64,000 bases of DNA from Luteimonas yindakuii (GTDB lineage: Bacteria > Pseudomonadota > Gammaproteobacteria > Xanthomonadales > Xanthomonadaceae), in assembly GCF_004803715.2 (NCBI RefSeq), contig NZ_CP039383.2, positions 496,001 to 560,000 of the forward strand, given 5' to 3'. A program made the translations under genes and the position numbers. Every line of letters begins with the position of its first letter. The first letter of the stretch is position 1. Positions 29,998 through 38,471 of the stretch are shown in pieces. The notes under the pieces were generated by a model. It saw only the letters and a list, made by a program, of their open reading frames with translations. It ran no database searches and was not told where the DNA came from.

Positions 29998-30620
29998 GCC
30001 ATCGATGATCCATCCGCGTGCGGCGCGCTGCCTTGATACAGGTCAGGCAGGGGCGCCCTGGTCACCAGCGACTGCGTTTCATCGACGCCGGCATCGCGCC
30101 GGGCGGCAGCTTCCGGGTCGACACCGCGACCAGCGCCGCAACCGAGAGCAGGGTGCTGGTCACCAGACCAGTGACCGCAAGCAGGCCCACAGTGGAGATG
30201 CGTACCCGCGCCTTCAGCGAGGCCGGTCCCAGCCGTGCACGGACAGCGGCGCTGTGAGTCCGAGCGATGCCCGATCCGGGCGGGGTGGTGCGAGGGGTGA
30301 CGTTGGCCATGCGGATACCGTCTCGTCGCGAGGCCGATGATCTTGGGTCGTCCCTGGTGAAGACTATGCTGACCGGCAAGAGCAGTCGTGGGACGGGTGC
30401 CACCCAGATCCCACAGGATCTGCATCGCGACACCGAACTGTCGATGCAGGATCACCGCACCGCCGGCATTGCCGCCAACTACATCGAGGAGCCGGGTTAC
30501 GAGGTCTCGCGCAACATTGTCGTGACCGGCGCAGTGGAACTGCTGCGCATCGGCCGCCCGTGGCGATCGCCTCGATCCTGCTGATGACCCGTGGGGCAGG
30601 CGCGAGAACTGGGCAGGCAA
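29998..30620. other. Degenerate junction with weak small ORFs
   Basis: This 620-base stretch has no gene I can support. On the minus strand 30062-30310 reads as an 82-residue protein with one membrane span (VGLLAVTGLVTSTLLSVAALV) from an ATG, which may be real. On the plus strand 30366-30584 reads as 72 residues, MLTGKSSRGTGATQ onwards, that look like a cut piece of something larger, with coding character in the middle and none at the end. Together with the ATPase fragment upstream, this is consistent with decay at an integration hotspot. Confidence 0.4.
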
Positions 30621-30623
30621 CAA

Positions 30624-30647
30624 AAAACCCCGCGTTCTGCGGGGTTC
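30624..30647 (-). terminator. Terminator of the disrupted tRNA gene
   Basis: On the minus strand aaccccgc, a five-base loop and gcggggtt precede a run of six T residues. It sits six bases past the tRNA CCA end and is the sort of hairpin that ends xanthomonad tRNA transcripts. Confidence 0.8.
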
Positions 30648-30653
30648 TGCCGA

Positions 30654-30676
30654 TGGTGGCTATGGGTGGACTCGAA
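30654..30676 (-). other. 3' end fragment of a tRNA gene (probably tRNA-Met), candidate attachment site
   Basis: Read on the minus strand this is TTCGAGT (T loop), CCACC (T-stem 3' strand), CATAGCC (acceptor 3' strand), discriminator A and CCA. The matching 5' half is missing. Upstream of the T loop the expected GGTGG stem reads GGGAC, and no anticodon or D arm follows. The acceptor sequence and the terminator beyond resemble the xanthomonad elongator tRNA-Met gene. Tyrosine integrases commonly use exactly this T-loop-to-CCA segment as attB, so this is best read as the displaced end left by an island that starts just to the right. Confidence 0.65.
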
Positions 30677-30901
30677 GTCCCCTCAAAACCGCCCTGAACT
30701 ATGCCGGCGTTCCGAGTCCCGCCTTGCCGCGGACAGCGAACTGTAGCAGTCAGGGGGCTCTTGTTGTAGCACCCTACGTAGGCCGGCAGGCGGCTCCGCC
30801 TACCCTTAAGGCTGCACAGCTGGGGCGGGGAGTGCGGCAAACTGTCCAGCAGCAGCGGGGCATTTGCACGACGGCTCGCTTTCGGTGACTCTACCGTCGA
30901 C

Positions 30902-31339
30902 ATGAACAATTACGGATCGGGAAGTCAGTTAAGGATGACGAATCAGTCTATTGGTGGGCCACCGGTATCGGAATGGCCTGAACATTTCCCTTCGTGCTGC
31001 CCTCCAGTAGACGCTGCAGATGTTGCAGGCAATGTCTATCTGCTCGTAGCGAGCGATCCGCCCACCGAAGCTGATCTCCTCTGCGCCGCACAAAAGGATA
31101 GGTTTCGGAACTTTGATGAGTGCCAGCGCGCCAGTTTGTCCTGCGGCATCACACTTGACTACATTGCGCAGCTTCGTGAGAACAGTCCCTTGCTAGGTGA
31201 CCATCTGATCTCGGTAGCTTCTCTATCGCCTGCGCACGGGAAGATAAAGCAGACGGGGAAGAATAAGGGTCACCATTCTGTATGGCTGCGCGCCGCTGCA
31301 CTTCAGCAGGGAACAACTCTATTCCAGGTACTGCCATGA
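30902..31339 (+). CDS. Hypothetical protein, first gene of a two-gene unit with a DUF6575-like partner
   Basis: A 145-residue soluble protein with no recognised domain. It has an acidic middle (YLLVASDPPTEADLLCAAQKD) and a Lys/His-rich stretch (GKIKQTGKNKGHH). Composition is less GC-biased than the core genes. Its TGA overlaps the ATG of the next gene (ATGA), so the pair is translationally coupled and probably works together. It is the first gene to the right of the tRNA remnant. Confidence 0.6.
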   Translation: MNNYGSGSQLRMTNQSIGGPPVSEWPEHFPSCCPPVDAADVAGNVYLLVASDPPTEADLLCAAQKDRFRNFDECQRASLSCGITLDYIAQLRENSPLLGDHLISVASLSPAHGKIKQTGKNKGHHSVWLRAAALQQGTTLFQVLP

Positions 31340-32499
31340 ATCGCCAGTGGCCTGCGCTCGGTCAGCAGAGTTTCGGACAGGGCTTCAATCTCCGAGCGAT
31401 TGAGGTTCTCGCCGAGTACAACGGCCCACAGATCGTGCTCGCTGAGTTAGACGGTGCTCATCACTTGGGAGTCGCCGCTGACGCAGATGACTCGCTCACT
31501 CGCTGGGTCTTTGCCCCGGTGACGCCCCTCGAACTTCGCGCTTTGGCAGGGGGAGTGCAGAGAACTCGCGAAAGCTTTCTGAAACCTGAAGTGCTTGTCA
31601 TTGACTACGATCATGACGATAGCCCCGTGCGTGGTTGGACGGTAAATGGCGAGGATCTGGAGGATCGAGCGCTACCTAAAGCCCATGCATTCCTGCCGAC
31701 GGGCTCGCGTCAAATTCTTGCTCGCCTGTTCCCAAGTTCAACTAAGCAGGAGATCGCCTTCGAGCAGCGAAGCCGGTCTTCCCCGGGCATCCCATTCAAG
31801 GCACTGTCGCAAGCCATCGACGTCTTTCAGCGCCTGTGGATTACTCTTGCAGCATCAGGGGAAATGGCGGCGCGTGGGAGATACGCAAACAGCATCCAAA
31901 GCCAAGCGACGCTTTCTTTCGTGGAAGCGTACGCTGGATCTCTACGTATTCATGTGGAACCTCGCGACCGGGGGCTTTTTGAGGAGGTCTCGGAAGAGTT
32001 CTCTCAGTTGGTCGCGGTGGAGGGCGATGCACTTCGCATGTCCGAGGCGCTGCGCCGGACCGGGCCAAGGGTGCTGAGCCGGTACAAAGAGTTGCTTTCT
32101 ATCCTTCAGCGCCATGAGTTGGAAATCATGACGTCGGGCCCGCTCACGGATCGTCCGGTGTTCTTGGGGCCAGAGCGAGCGTCGCGAATCTTGGGCGCAC
32201 TGCTCGAGGCAAGGCACGTTGAAGAATACGTCGTCAACGCAGAGGGATACTTTCTCACATACAGCTCGGTGGAAGCTCGGTTCGAGTTCTCTGACGAGGA
32301 GTCAGAGCGACGCTTCAAGGGCGACGTCGATGACGATGTGCGCAGGAGTAATCGGACGATCACTGTGGGCGAGCAAGCGCGCTACGCAGTGATCGTGGAA
32401 GTGACGAGAACGCTCCGACCCTCTAACGAGCCCGAAGAGACCTACCGCCTTCGGGCCGCAGTAGAGCTGAACTCAGAGGAGCTGGCTTCGCCGGAGTGA
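31336..32499 (+). CDS. DUF6575-like protein, second gene of the pair
   Basis: A 387-residue soluble protein. The ATG at 31336, overlapping the previous stop, is preferred to the earlier in-frame ATG. The N-terminal 120 residues (AIEVLAEYNGPQIVLAEL through WVFAPVT) resemble what I recall as DUF6575, a domain of unknown function found in bacterial accessory regions. The middle is helical and the end (TVGEQARYAVIVEVTRTLRPS) beta-rich. No nuclease or NTPase motif is visible. A small partner coupled to a larger effector-like protein is a common arrangement in defence pairs, but function is unproven. Confidence 0.55.
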   Translation: MNRQWPALGQQSFGQGFNLRAIEVLAEYNGPQIVLAELDGAHHLGVAADADDSLTRWVFAPVTPLELRALAGGVQRTRESFLKPEVLVIDYDHDDSPVRGWTVNGEDLEDRALPKAHAFLPTGSRQILARLFPSSTKQEIAFEQRSRSSPGIPFKALSQAIDVFQRLWITLAASGEMAARGRYANSIQSQATLSFVEAYAGSLRIHVEPRDRGLFEEVSEEFSQLVAVEGDALRMSEALRRTGPRVLSRYKELLSILQRHELEIMTSGPLTDRPVFLGPERASRILGALLEARHVEEYVVNAEGYFLTYSSVEARFEFSDEESERRFKGDVDDDVRRSNRTITVGEQARYAVIVEVTRTLRPSNEPEETYRLRAAVELNSEELASPE

Positions 32500-32656
32500 A
32501 GCCTTTCGAAGGATTCCAGCGTGCGCGCTGAGCATCTGAAGGAGGTTTCTGCGACTCAAAGCTCGAGACAGGTCCTTCCAAAGTGTCGCCGTTCGGGTGA
32601 AAAAATTCTCGGCACCTTGATCAACACACCTTGCTGCGAATCCCCCCCATGGGGGG

Positions 32657-33310
32657 TCACGGATATTGGTAGATGACTTTGGTATCGAGCACTTCCAAGG
32701 CCTGCAGTTCAGCGGCGTGATGAAGACTGATCGAGCGGGAAGAGCCGCGGAGTAGCTTGAACAGATCGGTTTCAGAGCTAGTCAGACGGGCCAGGAAGTT
32801 GGGGAATCGGCGCCCGTCGGCCTCGGCTCGATCTGCGTACCTCAAGCAGGCTTCGGTGAACTGGTCGCCCTCGCACTTCCGAGACAGCTCGACGGCAATG
32901 TCTACGTCTCCTAGATCAGGGGCTTCGCCCAAGTAGCTCCCGAAGACGTGAAGCTTCGTGACGTGGTGCACGTAGCACGGCGCTTCGTTCAAGAGAGCAG
33001 CGCGGTGGGCGATTTCACGCACCAGCCTGTCGGCCGTCTTTCGTGTAATCGGCTTGGCGGCAGATGCCATAGCTAGCGCCGCGCCCTTGATTGTCGTGGT
33101 GTAGTACGCCTCACCACTCTGCTCGAAGTGGAACTGGATGAACCCTTCCGAGGCTAGCTCGTCCTTGATCGTTCCTGCACGTTGGGCGCTCACTCCGAGC
33201 TCATGGCACAAGCTCTCGAGCGTCCAGCTGTAGTCTCCGTAGCTCCTGAATGCATTTCGCAGCTGCACCGCAGGAACTCCCGCGATGATCATCTCTCGGC
33301 TAATTCGCAT
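32657..33310 (-). CDS. Winged-helix plus nucleotidyltransferase (MNT-type) protein
   Basis: A 217-residue protein. Residues about 1-90 look like a winged helix (DYSWTLESLCHELGVSAQRAG, then FIQFHF..YYTTTIKG). Residues about 115-170 carry a minimal nucleotidyltransferase core: VFGSYLGEAPDLGDVDIAVEL, with the GS and DxD residues of the fold. Such NTases act as toxins, antitoxins or repressors that modify partner proteins or tRNA. Whether this one is catalytic is unknown. It faces the serine recombinase gene across a 177-base divergent interval and may regulate it. Confidence 0.65.
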   Translation of the reverse strand: MRISREMIIAGVPAVQLRNAFRSYGDYSWTLESLCHELGVSAQRAGTIKDELASEGFIQFHFEQSGEAYYTTTIKGAALAMASAAKPITRKTADRLVREIAHRAALLNEAPCYVHHVTKLHVFGSYLGEAPDLGDVDIAVELSRKCEGDQFTEACLRYADRAEADGRRFPNFLARLTSSETDLFKLLRGSSRSISLHHAAELQALEVLDTKVIYQYP

Positions 33311-33487
33311 GTTTGACTTGTAGTTAGCGCTAGTTGAAAGGGGCCGAGCAGAAAGCCCGCTGAGGCAGTCTCTCCGCGTTCCGTTCCTACGTGTGACGAC
33401 ACCCTAGGACTTCATTGATCCCTGGTCTAGACATCGGGCCGCGCTAGGTACAAAATGGACTAACGAACGTTAGGCGAATCTGTACCA

Positions 33488-34207
33488 ATGAAGATCGTTT
33501 CCTATTTGCGCGTGTCCACGACCCAGCAGGGGCGAAGCGGGCTGGGTCTCGAGGCGCAGCGCGTTGCCATTGAGAGGTTCGCCTCACAACGGGGTGCTCT
33601 CGTGCTGCAGACCTTCATCGAGGTCGAAAGCGGTCGCCTCGATGCGCGACCGGAGCTGGCGCGGGCTTTGCACCTGGCCAAGATCACGGGAAGCATTTTG
33701 GTCATTGCCAAGCTCGACCGCCTGTCTCGAAATGCGGCGTTTCTCTTGGCGCTCAGGGATAGCGGGGTCAAGTTCGTTGCCGCGGACATGCCGGACGCTA
33801 ACGAATTGACGGTAGGCATCATGGCGTTGGTTGCCGAACAGGAGCGCGAGGCGATCTCGAAGCGCACCAAGGAAGCACTCGCCGCGGCCAAGGCGCGCGG
33901 CCAGCGCCTAGGCAATCCCAACGGAGCCGAGCCGCTACGGCGTGCCGCGAAGGGCAATCACGCCGCGGTACGGGCCTTGCAGGTGTCGGCTCAGGCGCAT
34001 GCGGAGGAGTTGAGGAAAGTGATCGAAGGGCTATTTGAGCAGGACGTCACGAGCTTGGGAGCCATCGCGCGGGCCTTGAACGACCAAGCCATCCTCACGC
34101 CTCGCGGGGCAATGTGGCACAAGTCGTCGGTCTCCAACCTATTGGCGCGCCTCTCGAAGGCCTCTGCAGATCCGAAGGCCTCCGCCGCACCGCTTCCAGC
34201 GGGCTGA
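33488..34207 (+). CDS. Serine recombinase (resolvase/invertase family)
   Basis: A 239-residue enzyme with catalytic Ser in YLRVSTTQQGRSG at residue 10, the Arg-rich segment ESGRLDARPELARAL, and KLDRLSRNAAFLL, followed by an E-helix and a C-terminal DNA-binding part (SLGAIARALNDQAILTPRG). The end resembles small Resolvase-HTH proteins rather than large phage integrases. It may invert or excise DNA around it. It heads a plus-strand run of three genes: about 105 bases to the polymerase-like gene, then four to the third gene. The second and third genes have island-like composition, and all three face the same way. Confidence 0.88.
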   Translation: MKIVSYLRVSTTQQGRSGLGLEAQRVAIERFASQRGALVLQTFIEVESGRLDARPELARALHLAKITGSILVIAKLDRLSRNAAFLLALRDSGVKFVAADMPDANELTVGIMALVAEQEREAISKRTKEALAAAKARGQRLGNPNGAEPLRRAAKGNHAAVRALQVSAQAHAEELRKVIEGLFEQDVTSLGAIARALNDQAILTPRGAMWHKSSVSNLLARLSKASADPKASAAPLPAG

Positions 34208-34312
34208 TCCAACGGCGAGAATGTTGTCGCCAGCCGTGCGCTCGGCGCACCGATTCTCCCCCTCTCCCATCTTCCGCCAGCGACACGGTGCGGGTGGTCT
34301 AGTTTTAGAGCC

Positions 34313-35650
34313 ATGCAGCAGCCAGACGCTTCAACGCCCACGAGCGACCGTCTTTTTGACCCCTCAAAGACGCCTGCCGGCGCCCCCATGCGGCAACTCG
34401 TCAGCGAAGCTCTCGACCGCATTGAGCAAGTATCGAGTCGGCGGCGCAGGCGGCGCGAGGCGGACCAACGCATCCACGAGGCCAGCGTCGGAGCGCTCGT
34501 GTCGGATCTCGTGCACGGGATGCTCTTCAGTCCAAGGCAGCGGATTGCCGTCCCACTGTCCAAAGGCGCACTTGCCAGGACGAAGCGCCAAGTCCCCTTC
34601 ATGACTGAGAAGTTCGCCGACACGGTGCGGGCTGTGTCCCACGAGCGGGTGGGAGTGGCTGATCTAGAGGTGGGCTACAAGACAGCCTTGGGGAGCCGCA
34701 GGTCGACGCTTTTCGCTGGCCCGTGGCTCTCGAGTCGCGTGGAGGAGCTCGAGGTCGAGATTGGCGACATTGGTCGTGACCACATGCTCCTCGGCGATCC
34801 TCTGATCCTCAACTCGCGGAAGGTTGGTGGGAAGAAGCACCGGCTCGCGCTTCCTGACACACCGCTGGTCCGCGAGTTACAGAGGGAGATGGACGAGATC
34901 AACGGCTGGCTGGCAGGAGCGGACATCGAGTACCTCTTTTGCCCCGTTTCGGACGGCGTCGACACCGGTCAGCGGTACCTCCGGCGCGTCTTCAACAACG
35001 GTTCGCTAGACCTCGGCGGTCGACTCTTCCACGGTTTTTGGCAAGGGATGTCCGAAGAGAAACGTCTGACGGGAATCCTCGTGGGCGGAGAGCCTGTCGT
35101 GTCGCTGGACTTCGCTCAGATGGCGCTGCACCTAGCGTATGGGGAGGTTCGCGCGCCTGTTCCCGAAGGGGACCTCTACGCGATCCCTGGGTACGCGGCG
35201 CACCGCACGGGGCTCAAGAAGGTGATCAACGCGCTGTTGGCCTCCGATGGGCTACCCAGCCGGATGCCCCGGGGTACTCGTGCCCACTTCCCGGCAACAG
35301 TCAAATTCAGCCATGTGTACCAAGCCATCTGCGCTCACCACTCGCCCTTGGCTCCTCTATTCGGCACTGCGAGCGCGCTGCGGTTCATGAACACGGAGAG
35401 TCGGGTGATCGTCCGGGCTCTGTTGGAATTGAAGGCAAAGAGGGTAGTAGCGCTTCCCATCCATGACTGTCTCCTCGTAGGTCGGGGACACGAGGGGCTC
35501 GCTAAAGAGGTCCTTGAGCAGTCCTTCAGGGCCATTGCGGGTGCCGAGGGGAGAGTAGAGGTCGAGAGAAGCTCTCTGGAGGCTAGGGTGGTAGTGGAGA
35601 AGAGCTATCTAGAGGGGATGTCTAGGCTTCCCCTTAAGAGGGGGGCGTAA
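34313..35650 (+). CDS. Family-A-polymerase-like palm protein, function unknown
   Basis: A 445-residue protein with a basic, helical N-terminus (RRRRRRE near residue 43). Three motifs lie in the order and spacing of family A polymerases. Motif A-like: VVSLDFAQMALHLAYGE with Asp266. Motif B-like: HRTGLKKVINALL with Arg298 and Lys302, the same R-x3-K spacing as T7 RNA polymerase and Klenow. Motif C-like: ALPIHDCLLV with His384-Asp385. Before motif A lies GGRLFHGFWQGM, which I associate with related viral or plasmid proteins. The usual motif B Tyr/Phe is not at the expected place. I infer a small polymerase or degenerate derivative, and I know no named family. It is followed four bases on by a putative zinc-binding protein. 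Confidence 0.5.
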   Translation: MQQPDASTPTSDRLFDPSKTPAGAPMRQLVSEALDRIEQVSSRRRRRREADQRIHEASVGALVSDLVHGMLFSPRQRIAVPLSKGALARTKRQVPFMTEKFADTVRAVSHERVGVADLEVGYKTALGSRRSTLFAGPWLSSRVEELEVEIGDIGRDHMLLGDPLILNSRKVGGKKHRLALPDTPLVRELQREMDEINGWLAGADIEYLFCPVSDGVDTGQRYLRRVFNNGSLDLGGRLFHGFWQGMSEEKRLTGILVGGEPVVSLDFAQMALHLAYGEVRAPVPEGDLYAIPGYAAHRTGLKKVINALLASDGLPSRMPRGTRAHFPATVKFSHVYQAICAHHSPLAPLFGTASALRFMNTESRVIVRALLELKAKRVVALPIHDCLLVGRGHEGLAKEVLEQSFRAIAGAEGRVEVERSSLEARVVVEKSYLEGMSRLPLKRGA

Positions 35651-35653
35651 GCA

Positions 35654-36379
35654 ATGGGGCGCACGTTCTCATCGCCGAGCCGTCGTCAAGAAATTCGAGC
35701 CCGGGTAGCGCACCCAGAAATCGCCTATCCATCGTGCCTGGTTGTGGGATGCGACCAAGCGACGATGGCCGAACGGCGCCAAGGGCTCAACAAGAACTAC
35801 TGCCGGAGACATGTGGAGCATTACCGACGGCACGGAAGCTACTCCAAGAGGAGCTACGCGGCAGCGGAGCTCGCTCCCTACCGTAGCTTCGCTCTAATGT
35901 GGCTACAGGCGAACCTCGGGCGCCCTGAGGTCGCGGAGGCTTTGGAGCGCATACGGCACCTGTACTGGCGCGCCGGGCGGCCCGAAGAGGCCTTCAGATT
36001 GGTCGGGAAGTCCCCTGCTGATCGTGCCAAGTACGTCTGGGGGCGACTCAGTGCAAGGCGAGTCTGCCCAGCGCGTGTGCTCGCTGTCTGGATCGCAGTA
36101 TCGCTCCGGCACCTGCACGACCTCCAACCAGAACGCCGGATCGAGTACCGCTTGGTCCAAGCAGCAAAGGTGCTTCACCGGATGGCGGGGGGATCGCACA
36201 AACGATGGAAGACTGAAAGCGGCGGAAGGGTCGAAGTGACCGAGCTGCACAAGTATCCGCCGAGCAAGGGTCGCTCGCTGCGCCATGTCGGTATGGCCTT
36301 GGCACGAGCAGGGGCGCCGATGAGCCATCTCATTAGCGAGCTTGCCGCTTCGGAAGAAACCCCTCGCTTCCTCCGCTAA
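35654..36379 (+). CDS. Putative zinc-binding partner of the polymerase-like protein
   Basis: A 241-residue protein coupled to the gene before it by a three-base gap. The N-terminal region has CLVVGCDQ, then NKNYCRRHVEHYRRHG, giving a Cys-x4-Cys...Cys-x2-His pattern that would bind one zinc. The rest is mostly helical with many Arg and Leu residues and no further motif. A basic, zinc-bearing helical protein would suit DNA or RNA binding. Its stop overlaps the end of the convergent nuclease gene by four bases, leaving no room for a terminator between them. Confidence 0.55.
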   Translation: MGRTFSSPSRRQEIRARVAHPEIAYPSCLVVGCDQATMAERRQGLNKNYCRRHVEHYRRHGSYSKRSYAAAELAPYRSFALMWLQANLGRPEVAEALERIRHLYWRAGRPEEAFRLVGKSPADRAKYVWGRLSARRVCPARVLAVWIAVSLRHLHDLQPERRIEYRLVQAAKVLHRMAGGSHKRWKTESGGRVEVTELHKYPPSKGRSLRHVGMALARAGAPMSHLISELAASEETPRFLR

Positions 36380-37161
36380 GGCCGCCAATCCCGGGGGTCG
36401 ATTTCAGTTCCCGGTACGAGCTGATAATGGCGTTCCTCTCGAACAAGTATTGAGTCGCCCTCAAGCTTGAGGAGGAACATTGCGATGCGGTCATCCGCCA
36501 TGAACTGTACTGAGATCGGCAGGCAAATCAGGCCGGGGTACTTCTCAGCACAGCATTCAACGTCCTGCTTTGTCTGGACGACGCTCAACTGATCGTTCCC
36601 TCCCTTAGCTTGGACGGGGATCACGAAGTGTCTGCCTTCGCGGTCAATCCCCACGTAGAGCTCGTCGATTTCGATCTGTCCGCGGTTGGCGACCGTCGTG
36701 CGTAGATGGTTCTGGAGGGAGTACGTGGTCAGGCTCAAGAAGATGTCGATCAAGCGGTTGTAGCGGACTATCGCGAGCAGCGCTTGCTCATCGGTTTGGG
36801 TGTACTGGCGGATGACCTCGGGAGTTGCGTCTGGGATCTTGATGGTCTCGTAGGTCTCGTTCGGGACGATACGGTTAAGAGGAACGAGCCGGAACTCGTA
36901 GAGCGACCTGCCTTTCATCTCGATCACCCACTCCTTGCCGGGATCTGCGGTGTCCAGAACGGCCTGTGGCAGTGCTGCGCGGAATCGGAAGGAATACAGA
37001 AGGTCGCCGATGTTCTTTGGCAAGACCAACTTTAGGTCGGCGGCAACCTGCTCGATATCCGGGCGCGTGAATGGCACCGAGGTATCTCCAGGCTTCCAGC
37101 GCGCCAAGAAGATTCGCTCGATGATCTCGACGTAGCGACTCCTGGGCTTAACCGTGGACAT
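36376..37161 (-). CDS. Putative type II restriction endonuclease, PD-(D/E)xK type
   Basis: A 261-residue soluble protein. Near residue 170 is a PD-(D/E)xK-like core: EIDELYVGIDREGRHFVIP followed by VQAKGGNDQLS, where the Asp/Glu, Gln/Lys arrangement matches many type II nucleases. No close family is recognised. It lies directly downstream of and overlaps the methyltransferase gene by 14 bases, the usual order of an R-M operon. Target specificity is unknown, though the Vsr upstream suggests a cytosine-methylated site. Confidence 0.65.
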   Translation of the reverse strand: MSTVKPRSRYVEIIERIFLARWKPGDTSVPFTRPDIEQVAADLKLVLPKNIGDLLYSFRFRAALPQAVLDTADPGKEWVIEMKGRSLYEFRLVPLNRIVPNETYETIKIPDATPEVIRQYTQTDEQALLAIVRYNRLIDIFLSLTTYSLQNHLRTTVANRGQIEIDELYVGIDREGRHFVIPVQAKGGNDQLSVVQTKQDVECCAEKYPGLICLPISVQFMADDRIAMFLLKLEGDSILVREERHYQLVPGTEIDPRDWRP

Positions 37162-38471
37162 GAGCGATTTCCTTATCAGTTGGAACCTTGACGCTTTCGG
37201 AAGACCTGCGCGTTCGCTGAGCGATCACCGTATGCGGAACTCCGAAGTAGGCCGCTGCGCCGCTCATGTCGAAGCTCAACAACGTTTCGTCGCCCATCTC
37301 GATCACCCTTCCGGGCTTTGTGGGTGCGTACCCCAGCGCGCGCGCAATTTCAGAGCCGACCGCGCGGCCTAGTAGGGGCGGGACAGAGTTTCCGATCTGT
37401 CGGAAGCCATGCCACTTTGTCACGTGAAAACGAAACCAGTCCGGATAGGAGTGCAGGCGCGCGGCTTCGCGAACCGTGATCACCCGGGGATGGGTCGGAT
37501 GTATCGGACGTGGCGAAGTAAACGCTCCTCGAGCACTGTCCGTCCCAGCTCGCAGCGTGTTGCAAAGTCCAGCAGCGTCGAGCTTCCGAAAGCGACTGAT
37601 CGGCTCGGTCTTCCCGGCTTCCGTGGCAGCGAAGCGCTCGATTGACAGAGCAGTGTGCACGGTAGTCCGGCTTGCCGTCAGTACACCCGGGTCGTACTCC
37701 CGACGATAGCCGAAATCATTGGCATCCTCGGCCTGTCCGCGAAGCATCTGCGCATACTTGGACTTGGTCGTAAACCTTGTGCGCACCGAGTCCGAGTGCT
37801 GCAACGCGGGAAATTTGTCTGCGTTCGGGAGGTCGGCCAACGCCTCGCCAACCGTTGTGCGGTACGTCGGTGTTGGATAAAAGGGTACCCGCTGATCGGC
37901 TCGGGAGCCCATGAGGAAGAGGCGCCGACGGTCCTGAGGGACGCCGTAATCCGCAGCGTTGAGGACGCGATAGTCTTCGACGACGTTGTAGCCGCAGGCT
38001 TTCAGGGCCTCGATGATTTCCGTCAGGAACTGCCGGTGCTTGCCCAGAGTAAGGCCCTTGACGTTCTCGAACACGAAATACTTCGGTTTGAGCTCGGAGA
38101 TGATCCGGACGAAGTGGAACACGAGCTGATTTCGCGGGTCGTCCAGAGCCCGCTTGCCGATCAAAGAGAAGCCTTGGCAGGGGCGCGCCACCCACGACGA
38201 CATCCACATCCCGGTCGCCGATGTGCGCCCGCTCTCGTATGGAGGCGCCGGTCAAGTCGGCAACGCTAGCGCAGAGTGCATGAGAGTAAGGGAAGTTGTA
38301 CTCGTGAACTGCGCAATGAATGGGATCTATCTCGACCGCTGCCGCGACATCGAACCCAGCCTGCTCAAAGCCCAATGACAGCCCGCCTGCCCCTGAGAAC
38401 AGATCAATTGCGATAGGGCGCGGAGTCGGCTCTTCACTCTTCGAGAAACGCTTTGATTCTTTCGGCGACAT
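37148..38471 (-). pseudogene. DNA cytosine-5 methyltransferase with a +1 frameshift at the catalytic motif
   Basis: The two halves sit in different frames. The N-terminal half has motif I (IDLFSGAGGLSLGFEQAGF). The C-terminal half has ENV, QDRRRLF, and QIGNSVPP (motif X). At 38180-38183 a run of four G (plus strand) shifts the frame just before PCQGFS, the catalytic Cys loop. Removing one base gives an uninterrupted protein of about 440 residues with all ten motifs. So the gene is either broken or carries a sequencing error in a short homopolymer. It overlaps vsr upstream and the nuclease downstream. A broken methyltransferase beside an intact nuclease would be lethal if the nuclease were active. 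Confidence 0.8.

Noticed and set aside
30654..30676. A complete tRNA gene
   Set aside because: Only the T loop, part of the T stem and the acceptor 3' strand are present. No D arm or anticodon arm can be found to its right.
38100..38230. Programmed frameshift in the methyltransferase gene
   Set aside because: No slippery heptamer with a following pseudoknot is apparent, and programmed frameshifting at this motif is not known for cytosine methyltransferases. A mutation or error is simpler.
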